In this document: piece after piece, positions 1 to 5,538 of the stretch
How positions within the stretch are numbered: the first letter of the stretch is position 1
Layout of the letters: each line of letters starts with the position of its first letter
Source of the DNA: a virus
Direction: 5' to 3' (one strand)
DNA length: 28,922 nt
IMG/VR virus record: IMGVR_UViG_3300017963_000635
Coordinates: 1 to 28,922 of that record
The notes under the pieces: generated by a model
Told to the model about the DNA's origin: nothing
Database searches by the model: none
What the model saw: only the letters and a program-made list of their open reading frames with translations
Made by a program: the position numbers and the translations under genes

Positions 1-213
1 GTTTCCATAAACCAAAGCGTCGTCAGAAACACTAGCGTTTCCATAAACCATAGCGTCGCCAAAAACCCAGCAATCACCATCATGGCTTAAATTTTCTTCT
101 TTCTCTATGTAACCACCAATGTTACCTTTTTTAACATCTCCAAAATCTCTCAAGGCCTCTACTCTGTGTAAACCATTACCTTCTTTTTCTAATAATTTGT
201 ACTTTTTAGTCAT
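1..213 (-). CDS. Hexapeptide-repeat (left-handed beta-helix) phage protein, partial
   Basis: The leftward reading frame opens at the ATG at 211-213 and runs off the left edge after 71 codons with no stop. It begins MTKKYKLLEKEGNG, then has a GNIGGYIEKEENLS segment and CWVFGDAMVYGNASVSDD-type repeats, in which a G-[ND]-A-x-V hexapeptide recurs. Such repeats build left-handed parallel beta-helices and occur in many phage proteins of unknown role. The start lies one base after the stop of the exonuclease gene, so it is the last visible gene of the leftward operon. Identification of the fold is from the repeat pattern. No enzymatic function is claimed, and the C-terminus is outside the window. 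Confidence 0.8.
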   Translation of the reverse strand, partial: MTKKYKLLEKEGNGLHRVEALRDFGDVKKGNIGGYIEKEENLSHDGDCWVFGDAMVYGNASVSDDALVYGN

Positions 214-214
214 C

Positions 215-1081
215 TTAACCTCTTTTGATAGGTGTAACTTTGGGATATCCAATAGATTTTTTTCTGTATTTTTCAACGTCAATACCATCTTCAGACATTT
301 TTTTTACGTCGATAGAGCCAGCTCTATTGCATCTTGTTATTTTAAAGTAACCCCCTCGCGCGTTTCCATCGTCTGTAAGCTCGAGTAGTTGTTTTTTGAT
401 ATCATCCCACCTTTTCTTTGTGATCGTGTATTCTGTATAAGCTAAAACAGCTTCAGCTTCAACTGAGTTCCAATCCTCATCCTTAGTCATATCGACATAG
501 TCTTTTTCAGAAAGAGGGGGCTCCTCTCTATCTATGACATATTGAAAAAATTCTTTCTCTTTCTCGATGAGATCTAAGATGTAATCATCATCAGGAAAGA
601 CATCCACTTTACAATAGCTATCTTTGTGACAAAAGACAAAAACAACCTTCTCTGCCTCGCAGCAAGCGAGCTGGTGTTGCCCTTGGGCATAATAGTAGTT
701 TGGAACCTTTCCGCACTGGGCATCTTTAAAGACCTCTTCTTTACATGTCTTACATTCAAGAATAACCTTACGATCTATAGAGATCCCATCCAATGAAGCA
801 ATCATAAATGAATGTTCTTCACTCTGAATAACCATTGGAGTAAACAGATCTCCGGTCTCTTTTTCGTACCAAGAGCGAATATCTTCTTCTTTAATCTTTC
901 CATAGGTCATTGCCAAAGTTTCGACGTCAAAAGAAAGATCACTGGTTTTTTGTTGCCACAGCTCGTAAGCAGTTTTCCAAGGAGATATCCCAATAACGAT
1001 AGGAGCGTCTGACGCCCCTATCTTTAATTTTCTAAACTCCAACCACTCTTCAGAATTTTGTTCTAAATCTATTTTTATCAT
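215..1081 (-). CDS. YqaJ/lambda-exonuclease-type phage recombination nuclease
   Basis: A 288-residue protein starting MIKIDLEQNSEEWLEFRK. The GASDAP motif near residue 23 and the catalytic pattern SLDG (D98), then ECK (E109, K111), are those of the YqaJ/lambda-exonuclease branch of the PD-(D/E)XK nucleases. These degrade the 5' strand of a duplex end and hand the single strand to an annealing protein. The frame is open 23 codons further upstream, but the start at 1081 is chosen because AAGGA sits about 9 bases before it and it overlaps the preceding stop as ATGA. An ERF-type annealing protein lies two genes upstream in the same operon, the usual exonuclease/annealase pairing. The family call is firm; activity is inferred. 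Confidence 0.9.
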   Translation of the reverse strand: MIKIDLEQNSEEWLEFRKLKIGASDAPIVIGISPWKTAYELWQQKTSDLSFDVETLAMTYGKIKEEDIRSWYEKETGDLFTPMVIQSEEHSFMIASLDGISIDRKVILECKTCKEEVFKDAQCGKVPNYYYAQGQHQLACCEAEKVVFVFCHKDSYCKVDVFPDDDYILDLIEKEKEFFQYVIDREEPPLSEKDYVDMTKDEDWNSVEAEAVLAYTEYTITKKRWDDIKKQLLELTDDGNARGGYFKITRCNRAGSIDVKKMSEDGIDVEKYRKKSIGYPKVTPIKRG

Positions 1082-1266
1082 TTTACAAATCCTTGGTATA
1101 GAACATGTGTTCTTCTCCCTAACTCTGTCAGACTCACAAGGTTTGCACATCCATAATTTCTTTTTAATTTTCTTACCTTCTTACCTCGAAGTAATTTTGG
1201 TCTCTTATGTAGAACAGCTTTTTTAACAGTTAAAATCGGGCTTGTACTTTCTGTAGATGAGATCAT
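1078..1266 (-). CDS. Small basic protein of the recombination operon
   Basis: A 62-residue, Lys/Arg-rich ORF beginning MISSTESTSPILTVKKAVL with a KRPKLLRGKKVRKLKR stretch in the middle. The chosen start at 1266 has AGAGGA about 6 bases upstream and overlaps the ERF stop as ATGA. Its own stop overlaps the exonuclease start the same way, so the three genes are probably translationally coupled. An alternative start 11 codons upstream (1299) would overlap the ERF gene further and lacks a site as good. No family is recognised. The charge suggests nucleic-acid or protein-partner binding, but that is only inference. Confidence 0.7.
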   Translation of the reverse strand: MISSTESTSPILTVKKAVLHKRPKLLRGKKVRKLKRNYGCANLVSLTELGRRTHVLYQGFVK

Positions 1267-1850
1267 TGTTTTTCCTCTTTTATTGTTTTTTTTACCCATG
1301 ATAAGGCTAGGCGATATTGCTCTTCGGTCATGTCTGACATATTCCCATTGAATCTAGATTGTATCTGTTCTCTTAAATCGTCGTACCCATTCAGTGTTAA
1401 ATCTAGAGTTTTTAGCTGTTCAGGTGTGACTTTTCTCATCTTGTCAGGGTCGTCCTCATCTGTCGGGATTTGGAATGTCTTTAGTAAGAAATATCTTGAG
1501 GCATAGGTCATAAGACCGCCGACTTTTTTTACATCCAATCCAAGGTCTTGAAGAATGATCGTCTTTGAAATCTTCTCTTCAGGATCTTCAGCATTTACCC
1601 ATGTGAATTCGAACTTAGCAACAAGACATTTGTTATCCATAGTTTGTTCTAAAGAGATCATATCAACCTCTAAAAACACACCAAGCTCATCCATTTTTGG
1701 GCGTATAGCCATCAGTATCGATGACTCTTTTGCGTACTTATAGTTGTATCCCTTAGAGTCTTTTTGGACGTAATCCACACATTTTCTTATCTCTACAAGC
1801 TTCTGATAGAGGTTTAACGGCTTTTCTTTTGATTGTTTTTTTTCTGACAT
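1263..1850 (-). CDS. erf: ERF-family single-strand annealing protein
   Basis: A 195-residue protein with the ERF signature. Its N-terminal half reads NLYQKLVEIRKCVDYV, then YNYKYAKESSILMAIRPKM and KVGGLMTYASRYFLLKTFQI. The last corresponds to the family's conserved glycine followed by the aromatic YASRY-type helix. ERF proteins (type member P22 Erf) form rings that anneal complementary single strands, for recombination-dependent replication or circularisation of the genome. The length fits the family. A GGAG 6 bases before the ATG sets the start. It is the second gene of the leftward operon and pairs with the exonuclease downstream. The C-terminal third (DMTEEQYRLALSWV) is the usual variable tail. 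Confidence 0.92.
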   Translation of the reverse strand: MSEKKQSKEKPLNLYQKLVEIRKCVDYVQKDSKGYNYKYAKESSILMAIRPKMDELGVFLEVDMISLEQTMDNKCLVAKFEFTWVNAEDPEEKISKTIILQDLGLDVKKVGGLMTYASRYFLLKTFQIPTDEDDPDKMRKVTPEQLKTLDLTLNGYDDLREQIQSRFNGNMSDMTEEQYRLALSWVKKTIKEEKQ

Positions 1851-1859
1851 GTTAGTCTC

Positions 1860-2102
1860 CTATAGGTTTTGTGTTGTTTGTAAGGACGCATCTCTCGCAA
1901 CATCGGAGAACCACTCAAAGAGAGACTCTGTTTTCGGATAGTCGCATCTACACTCAGGGTCTCTTTCCATTTCCATCTCATACTGTGACGGAAGGGAATA
2001 CCCATCATCGAAATCTTCACCTTCTCTTTCTGGCTCGTGAAGGTATGCATGTAGCTCATCTACAAAACATTCTTCTACTTGTGACCATTTGTTATAGTCC
2101 AT
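1860..2102 (-). CDS. Small acidic protein, first gene of leftward operon
   Basis: An 80-residue, strongly acidic ORF (MDYNKWSQVEECFVDEL, then EPEREGEDFDDGY). The frame has two ATGs, at 2114 and 2102. The downstream one is preferred because GGAG lies exactly 6 bases before it, while the upstream one has no recognisable ribosome site and lies only about 14 bases from the predicted transcript start. The stop is TAG, ten bases before the ERF start. No domain is recognised. Small acidic proteins at the head of phage early operons are often DNA mimics or host-takeover factors, but nothing in the sequence shows that here. Confidence 0.65.
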   Translation of the reverse strand: MDYNKWSQVEECFVDELHAYLHEPEREGEDFDDGYSLPSQYEMEMERDPECRCDYPKTESLFEWFSDVARDASLQTTQNL

Positions 2103-2115
2103 CTTTTTCTCCATG

Positions 2116-2163
2116 TTGACTTAAAAGAATACACATGTTAACATAATGATTTCATATAGTCAA
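2116..2163. promoter_or_regulatory. Bidirectional promoter with shared palindromic -10
   Basis: On the plus strand TTGACT (2116-2121) is followed, after 17 bases, by TAACAT (2139-2144). On the minus strand TTGACT (2163-2158) is followed, after 17 bases, by TAACAT (2140-2135). The two -10 hexamers overlap in the perfect palindrome ATGTTAACAT (2135-2144). Predicted start points are near 2151 (rightward, to the ribbon-helix-helix gene) and near 2128 (leftward, to the recombination operon). The same nucleotides would melt for both directions, so the two transcripts should compete. Confidence 0.7.
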
Positions 2164-2185
2164 CAAAAAAAACAAAGAGGGAAAT

Positions 2186-2386
2186 ATGGGAAGGAAAAAA
2201 CTATCTTTTTGTAGAAATAAAATTTTTACTATCAGGGTGACTGAGCACATGCATGATGTCATCATTGAGAATGCAAACAAATACGGTATTAAAGGGCCAG
2301 ACGTTATCCGTCAGTGCATTGAGTATGCGTTTAAGTTGGATAACAGGGCTGGAAAAATAGACTTTAAACAACAAGAAAGGGAATAA
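2186..2386 (+). CDS. Ribbon-helix-helix (Arc/MetJ-like) DNA-binding protein
   Basis: A 66-residue ORF. The core FTIRVTEHMHDVIIENANKYGI (residues 14-35) has a beta strand with alternating hydrophobic and charged residues. It is followed by two amphipathic helices, the second being GPDVIRQCIEYAF, as in the Arc/CopG ribbon-helix-helix fold. Such proteins dimerise and insert the strand pair into the major groove. A GAGG site precedes the ATG by 7 bases. It is the first gene to the right of the symmetrical promoter at 2116-2163, so it may repress that promoter in both directions, as an Arc-like early switch. The fold call is from pattern; the role is inferred. Confidence 0.72.
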   Translation: MGRKKLSFCRNKIFTIRVTEHMHDVIIENANKYGIKGPDVIRQCIEYAFKLDNRAGKIDFKQQERE

Positions 2387-2393
2387 AAATTAC

Positions 2394-2675
2394 ATGGTAA
2401 TAGAGAATAGTTTAATTGAAAATTCAAACATAAGTAGCGAAACATTTAAAATACTTTGTATAGGATTGTATGATCCTGATGGCTAGAAATGTGATAATGA
2501 TAATATTTTTAAATATTTTAAAGAGGATAGGGATTTAATCATTCCAGCTATTCAAGAGTTACTTGAATTGGGATATCTCCATATTTTTAAAGGAAGGTAT
2601 TTTTGGTTTAAAGATCCTGTCTCAGATGACTATTTCAAAAACTACATTGATAATCAGAAAAAAAATAACCTTTAA
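2394..2675 (+). pseudogene. Winged-helix-like ORF interrupted by an in-frame amber codon
   Basis: From ATG 2394 the frame reads MVIENSLIENSNISSETFK, then KILCIGLYDPDG, then TAG at 2484-2486. It continues open and protein-like (KCDNDNIFKYFKEDRDLI, AIQELLELGYLHIFKGRYF) to TAA at 2673-2675, 93 codons in all. The second half looks like the recognition helix and wing of a winged-helix domain, in line with the two winged-helix genes that follow. A TGG to TAG change would give DPDGWKCDN, so a nonsense mutation is the simplest explanation. TAG serves as the ordinary stop of several other genes here (portal, Cse60-like ORF, ejection proteins), so genome-wide amber recoding is unlikely. A sequencing error cannot be excluded. 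Confidence 0.6.
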
Positions 2676-2709
2676 TAAAATTGAAGGTTTGGCAATAGTG
2701 TAGTTTTTC

Positions 2710-2746
2710 AAAAAAAAAGTCCCGGTCACCAAAAGATGATCGGGAC
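2710..2746 (-). terminator. Intrinsic terminator reading leftward
   Basis: A 10-bp stem (2719-2728 with 2737-2746, one G-T pair) encloses the loop CCAAAAGA. On the minus strand it is followed immediately by nine T (plus-strand A run 2710-2718). This is a textbook intrinsic terminator, but for leftward transcription. No leftward protein gene ends here, so it may end a non-coding transcript from the structured element at 2763-2914, or block antisense reading. Confidence 0.6.
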
Positions 2747-2762
2747 AACCTCACAAGGAGGT

Positions 2763-2914
2763 AACTTATTTCTATATCTCAAGAGGATATAAATACGAAT
2801 GTCGGGGGATTACACCGGTCCCCAAAAGTTTTCTTTCTATATCACAAAGAATGAAAACTATATTAAAAACTAAAACAGGTGTAGTTTACCCTCTTGAGAT
2901 ATAGAAATCAAGTT
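2763..2914. other. Large structured inverted-repeat element (candidate origin or ncRNA)
   Basis: A perfect 19-bp inverted repeat, 2768-2786 against 2890-2908, extends through AACTT/AAGTT with a one-base bulge to 24 paired bases. Its 103-base interior holds two further hairpins. One is GGGG (within 2804-2808) with CCCC (2820-2823). The other is AGTTTTC (2827-2833) with GAAAACT (2853-2859), which continues inward by TTC/GAA. The 288 bases between the amber-broken ORF and the first replication gene contain no convincing gene. Position just upstream of replication initiator-type genes suggests an origin. The leftward terminator next to it suggests a roughly 170-base RNA on the minus strand. Neither is proven. 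Confidence 0.55.
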
Positions 2915-2963
2915 ATTTCGTTGTGAAAGAATTTGTATTGAAATCTAAACCAGAGGAAATGTT

Positions 2964-3323
2964 ATGTCGATTGCGCAAACTACAGATTCACAAGAACAAC
3001 TAGACGTTGTTGATCATTCTTCTTTACACCACTACAGAACAGAAATCCCTAACATAATCTTTCAGTTGGGTTTGTCTGCTTATGAGATATCTTTGTATTT
3101 AGCTATAAAAAGAACGGCCGGAGATCGTGGTTGGTCTTTCATAGGAACAAAAAGATTAGCCAAAGAATCTGGAATGTCTGAAGGAAAAGTTTCTCAGGTG
3201 AAAAAAGATTTAACCAAGCCACACGATCTTCTTAATGGAAAATCACTTATCACAATCACAAAACGTAAAAGAGAAGATGGGGGGAATGCGACAGATTTGA
3301 TAGAAATTACAGATGTATTGTGA
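2964..3323 (+). CDS. Winged-helix DNA-binding protein, replication module
   Basis: A 119-residue protein with a single winged-helix domain. The sequence LSAYEISLYLAIKRTAGDRGWSF gives the first helix, TKRLAKESGMSEGKVSQVKKDL is the helix-turn-helix, and LITITKRKREDGG is the wing. This is the architecture of DnaD/O-protein N-termini that bind phage origins. There is no C-terminal helicase-loader-binding part, so it is about a third the length of the next gene. GAGG lies 7 bases before the ATG. Its 40-base leader and first four residues (MSIA) match those of the next gene, pointing to an old tandem duplication. It could be a regulator or an accessory origin-binding protein. Confidence 0.7.
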   Translation: MSIAQTTDSQEQLDVVDHSSLHHYRTEIPNIIFQLGLSAYEISLYLAIKRTAGDRGWSFIGTKRLAKESGMSEGKVSQVKKDLTKPHDLLNGKSLITITKRKREDGGNATDLIEITDVL

Positions 3324-3359
3324 AAAATTTATATTAGAAACTGAATTGGAGGAAATGAG

Positions 3360-4337
3360 ATGTCGATTGCACTATTCACAGCACCAAATTGGACTCAGGT
3401 ACCAAACCTTCTTCTTGATGAGAAGATGAGTCAGGTTTCACCAGCAGAATTTAAATGTATAATGTTGATTACGAGAAAAACGGTTGGTTTCCATCGCCAA
3501 ATGGCTCGGATATCTCTTAAAGAATTCACAATAAAATGTGGGTTGTCAAAACAGGGGGTTTTGAACTCTATAAACAATTTACTTGAAAAAGGGTTTATAA
3601 AAAAAACTAAACAAGATGGTTACGAAGAGGCAAATCAATATGGGTTGAATGTTTTATATCCTGAAAATTCAGATGATGTAAATTCAATAGACCCTATAAA
3701 AAAACACCCAGTAAACTCAGTGGCCCAAAGGGTAAACCAAGTAGACGGGAGGGGGGTAAAAGAAGTTGCCACTATAAAAGAAAAGAAGAAAAGAAAAGAT
3801 AAAGAAATAATACATAATGCTCAGAGCCCGGCAAAGCCGACTCATGAGCCGAAGAATGACGATTTTTTCTTTGATCAAAATTTGAAAGACTTTGTCGGAA
3901 TCTCTGAAAAGGACATGGCCGATTGGAAAGAAATTTACAAGCACATTGATGTGCGATCGGAGATCTTAAAGGCAAAGCAGTGGGTCATCGCAAACCCATC
4001 AAAGAAAAAGAAACTGTGGCGGAAGTTTCTCACCACTTGGCTCAATAAGGCAAACGACTGCGCAGAAAACAAAAAGGCCTACAGACAGAACACGTTTCAG
4101 CTCGATGGAAACGACAGCTTTGTTGATTGGATGGATAATTTTTACAAGGAGGTGAGGGAATACGTCTCGAAAGATTGGATCTTTGAGTACAACTTCGAGA
4201 AAAAGTATATCTTGTATGGGGGATCAATCCGTCCAAGAACGATCGACTGGAGTAGGCAGAAATTAGACGAAAACATCATAAAAAACGATTTACAAAAATA
4301 CCTAAATTACTTAAAATCAATGAAAAAGAACAGTTGA
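3360..4337 (+). CDS. Phage replication initiator (O-like, winged-helix N-terminus)
   Basis: A 325-residue protein. Residues about 10-95 form a winged helix (VSPAEFKCIMLITRKTVGF, then FTIKCGLSKQGVLNSINNL, then the wing), as in phage replication protein O and related replisome organisers that bind the origin. A Lys-rich linker (EKKKRKDKE) separates it from a C-terminal region. That region contains ILKAKQWVIANPSKKKKLWRK followed by FLTTWLNKAND, a W-x-np-x-kk-x-FL-x-WL pattern typical of phage initiator C-termini that contact the helicase or its loader. GGAGG lies 7 bases before the start. It follows the shorter winged-helix gene by 36 bases in the same operon. No helicase or loader gene is in the window, so host or outside genes must supply it. 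Confidence 0.82.
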   Translation: MSIALFTAPNWTQVPNLLLDEKMSQVSPAEFKCIMLITRKTVGFHRQMARISLKEFTIKCGLSKQGVLNSINNLLEKGFIKKTKQDGYEEANQYGLNVLYPENSDDVNSIDPIKKHPVNSVAQRVNQVDGRGVKEVATIKEKKKRKDKEIIHNAQSPAKPTHEPKNDDFFFDQNLKDFVGISEKDMADWKEIYKHIDVRSEILKAKQWVIANPSKKKKLWRKFLTTWLNKANDCAENKKAYRQNTFQLDGNDSFVDWMDNFYKEVREYVSKDWIFEYNFEKKYILYGGSIRPRTIDWSRQKLDENIIKNDLQKYLNYLKSMKKNS

Positions 4338-4366
4338 GAATAGTTTGCAAAAACAATTTTGTATGT

Positions 4367-4396
4367 TTCAACTGAAAAAATATATTTATATATAAA
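4367..4396 (+). promoter_or_regulatory. Possible promoter giving a near-leaderless mRNA
   Basis: TTCAAC (4367-4372), an 18-base AT-only spacer and TATAAA (4391-4396). Transcription would start around 4403-4405, directly at the ATG at 4406. That would explain why the following ORF has no ribosome-binding site. The match is moderate and the region is AT-rich, so chance is possible. Confidence 0.35.
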
Positions 4397-4405
4397 TTGT
4401 TTTAG

Positions 4406-4627
4406 ATGATTAAAGTAAAAGTTATATATGGTAAAGTCGAAGAAGAGGTCAACCAGTGGATCTCTGAGAACTTCGACTATAGTAAAATATTTGATATAAA
4501 GTATTCTACAGGTGTTGATAGTGATGATTGTTTTAGCGACGCCGCTATGATTATCTATGAAGAAAAAATTAGTGAGGAGGCAGTATCGGAAAGTTCGACT
4601 CAAAAGGATTCCCGTAGGATAACGTAG
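4406..4627 (+). CDS. Cse60-like small protein
   Basis: A 73-residue ORF. MIKVKVIYGKVEEEVNQWI is followed by IFDIKYSTGVDSDDCFSDAAMIIYEE. The pattern of a beta strand, a helix, then D-I-K-[YF]-S-T and a final [AS]-M-I-I-Y strand is that of the Cse60 family, first seen as a Bacillus sporulation protein but widespread in phages with no known function. No ribosome-binding site is visible. The last codons fall inside a short direct repeat (4606-4641), which suggests the 3' end has been altered. The Ser/Thr/Arg-rich tail after IIYEE is not part of the family core. Confidence 0.6.
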   Translation: MIKVKVIYGKVEEEVNQWISENFDYSKIFDIKYSTGVDSDDCFSDAAMIIYEEKISEEAVSESSTQKDSRRIT

Positions 4628-4641
4628 GATTCCCGTAGGAT
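4606..4641 (+). repeat. 15-bp direct repeat, two copies
   Basis: GGATTCCCGTAGGAT occurs at 4606-4620 and again at 4627-4641 (period 21), with GTAGGAT as an internal sub-repeat. It straddles the stop codon of the Cse60-like ORF and begins the convergent intergenic region. Two copies are too few for an iteron or CRISPR array. Confidence 0.7.
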
Positions 4642-4653
4642 TAGCAATCTTTC

Positions 4654-4721
4654 AACTTTTATCGTGTCGAATGAGAACTAGGTATTCGTGAAATACACGT
4701 AAATGTTCTGAAATAAAAGTT
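4654..4721. repeat. Nested inverted repeats in convergent intergenic region
   Basis: AACTTTTAT (4654-4662) pairs with ATAAAAGTT (4713-4721). Inside it GAAC (4675-4678) pairs with GTTC (4705-4708), and CGTG (4687-4690) with CACG (4696-4699). The arms are offset, so the fold would have bulges. It sits between the ends of converging operons (4627 and 4776), where a two-way terminator is expected, but there is no T-run. The 148 bases of this gap hold no convincing gene. Confidence 0.4.
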
Positions 4722-4775
4722 ATCATTTGAATGGTATCACGAAAAAGATATAAATATTTTAACTGAAGGTCTGTG

Positions 4776-4901
4776 TTAAAAATAATTTTCATCCACGAAA
4801 TAGTCACAGTCTTCACAGTCTTCATAGGAGTCTTTCCTCTCATCATCGAGGAAATACGAGATAACTAAAATACAAAGAAGAAAAACATAAAACAAAAACA
4901 T
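4776..4901 (-). CDS. Small single-pass membrane protein with acidic tail
   Basis: A 41-residue ORF. MFLFYVFLLCILVISYFLD is one hydrophobic segment filling the first 19 residues, followed by the very acidic, Cys-containing tail YEDCEDCDYFVDENYF. A strong GAGGAG site lies 8 bases before the ATG, which is better evidence than the short length would otherwise allow. It follows the Cys-rich ORF by two bases and is the last of three small genes in this leftward operon. An overlapping frame at 4652-4846 is rejected in its favour. No family is recognised. The N-terminal segment would anchor the acidic tail in the cytoplasm or periplasm. Confidence 0.6.
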   Translation of the reverse strand: MFLFYVFLLCILVISYFLDDERKDSYEDCEDCDYFVDENYF

Positions 4902-4903
4902 AG

Positions 4904-5158
4904 CTAATTCTCCTCAAATGAACATTCGTTACACCTACCATCTGGCATAACATAACCAGACTCACAAGAAGGGCATCTATCAACCCACTCTACATAAACT
5001 TCGTCATACGCATCACACCATTGCTCTTTTGAATACCCTCTTTGGTCTAACATCTCAGATATGCAGTCACAAGAAGACTCTTTATCATCAAAGAGCTCAA
5101 ATACACCTTCTCTAACTTCAACACAAAACTTATGATAACTCACTACCAAACTCCTCAT
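4904..5158 (-). CDS. Small protein with C-terminal zinc-ribbon-like Cys pairs
   Basis: An 84-residue ORF (from the ATG at 5158) ending with CPSCESGYVMPDGRCNEC, two Cys-x-x-Cys pairs that could bind one zinc ion. The N-terminal part is acidic. The start is uncertain. A GTG at 5143 has AGGAG 7 bases upstream and would give a 79-residue protein starting at SYHKFCVEV. The ATG at 5158 has only a weak site. Either way it overlaps the 3' end of the preceding gene, so the two are probably coupled. No function can be named. Confidence 0.65.
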   Translation of the reverse strand: MRSLVVSYHKFCVEVREGVFELFDDKESSCDCISEMLDQRGYSKEQWCDAYDEVYVEWVDRCPSCESGYVMPDGRCNECSFEEN

Positions 5159-5390
5159 TTAAAATCTCTACTAAGTCCTGATAGCTATCACAAGCACAGA
5201 TACAAGCAAGCTCTTCTATCTCTTTTTTATCTAAGTCTTCTACAGACTCACCATGAGAGCTAAAACACCCCCAAGGACTCGCGCTTTCACTATCTATCTC
5301 CTCAAAATCAATAGAAAATTTATCGTCTAAACCAAGCTTACGTAGTTCTTCATAAAAACAATCAAAAAAATATTGGTCTTTATTTTCCAT
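5130..5390 (-). CDS. Small acidic protein of unknown function
   Basis: An 86-residue, very acidic ORF (MENKDQYFFDCFYEELRKL; then SVEDLDKKEIEELACICACDSYQDLVEIL). AGGAG lies about 7 bases before the ATG, with a second AAGGA directly before it. It is the first gene of a leftward operon whose promoter lies at 5426-5454, and its 3' end contains the ribosome site of the next gene. No family is recognised. The whole operon encodes small acidic proteins, as early host-takeover loci often do, but function is unknown. Confidence 0.65.
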   Translation of the reverse strand: MENKDQYFFDCFYEELRKLGLDDKFSIDFEEIDSESASPWGCFSSHGESVEDLDKKEIEELACICACDSYQDLVEILNEEFGSELS

Positions 5391-5425
5391 TCCTTATCTC
5401 CTATCTGTGCGATTAATGAAACTAT

Positions 5426-5454
5426 ATTGTAACACAAATGATTTCTTTTTACAA
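5426..5454 (-). promoter_or_regulatory. Leftward promoter for the small acidic gene operon
   Basis: On the minus strand: TTGTAA (5454-5449), a 17-base spacer containing GAAATCATT, and TACAAT (5431-5426). A T-rich tract lies upstream of the -35. It aligns well with the leftward promoter at 2135-2163, which has the same spacer motif and the same upstream tract. The predicted transcript start is about 30 bases before the ATG at 5390. Confidence 0.65.
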
Positions 5455-5467
5455 CAAAAAAACAACG

Positions 5468-5496
5468 TTGACACAAAAAAAACAAAATATTATAGA
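5468..5496 (+). promoter_or_regulatory. Rightward promoter for the packaging operon
   Basis: TTGACA (5468-5473, full consensus), a 17-base A-rich spacer and TATAGA (5491-5496). Transcription would start near 5503, about 36 bases before the small terminase ATG. It stands back to back with the leftward promoter at 5426-5454 but, unlike the pair at 2116-2163, does not overlap it. Confidence 0.6.
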
Positions 5497-5538
5497 TAAG
5501 TATGATATTAAAAAATTTAAGGAACGATAAGGAAACGT

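Noticed and set aside
2394-2675. Genome-wide amber recoding (TAG read as an amino acid)
   Set aside because: TAG is the natural end of portal, Cse60-like, lipoprotein, ejection and other genes in this window, so a single interrupted ORF does not support an alternative code.
2768-2852. Short coding frames in the structured element (an ATT start after AAGGAGG, and an ATG at 2799)
   Set aside because: Frames of 24-28 codons without family resemblance, and the same bases are fully explained by the inverted repeats. The strong AAGGAGG is kept only as a note.
4606-4641. CRISPR-like or iteron array
   Set aside because: Only two copies of a 15-bp unit with a 6-base spacer; no array and no cas genes.
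4652-4846. Leftward 64-codon frame
   Set aside because: Overlaps the 41-residue membrane ORF in another frame, has no ribosome site and no protein-like pattern, whereas the 41-residue ORF has a strong GAGGAG.
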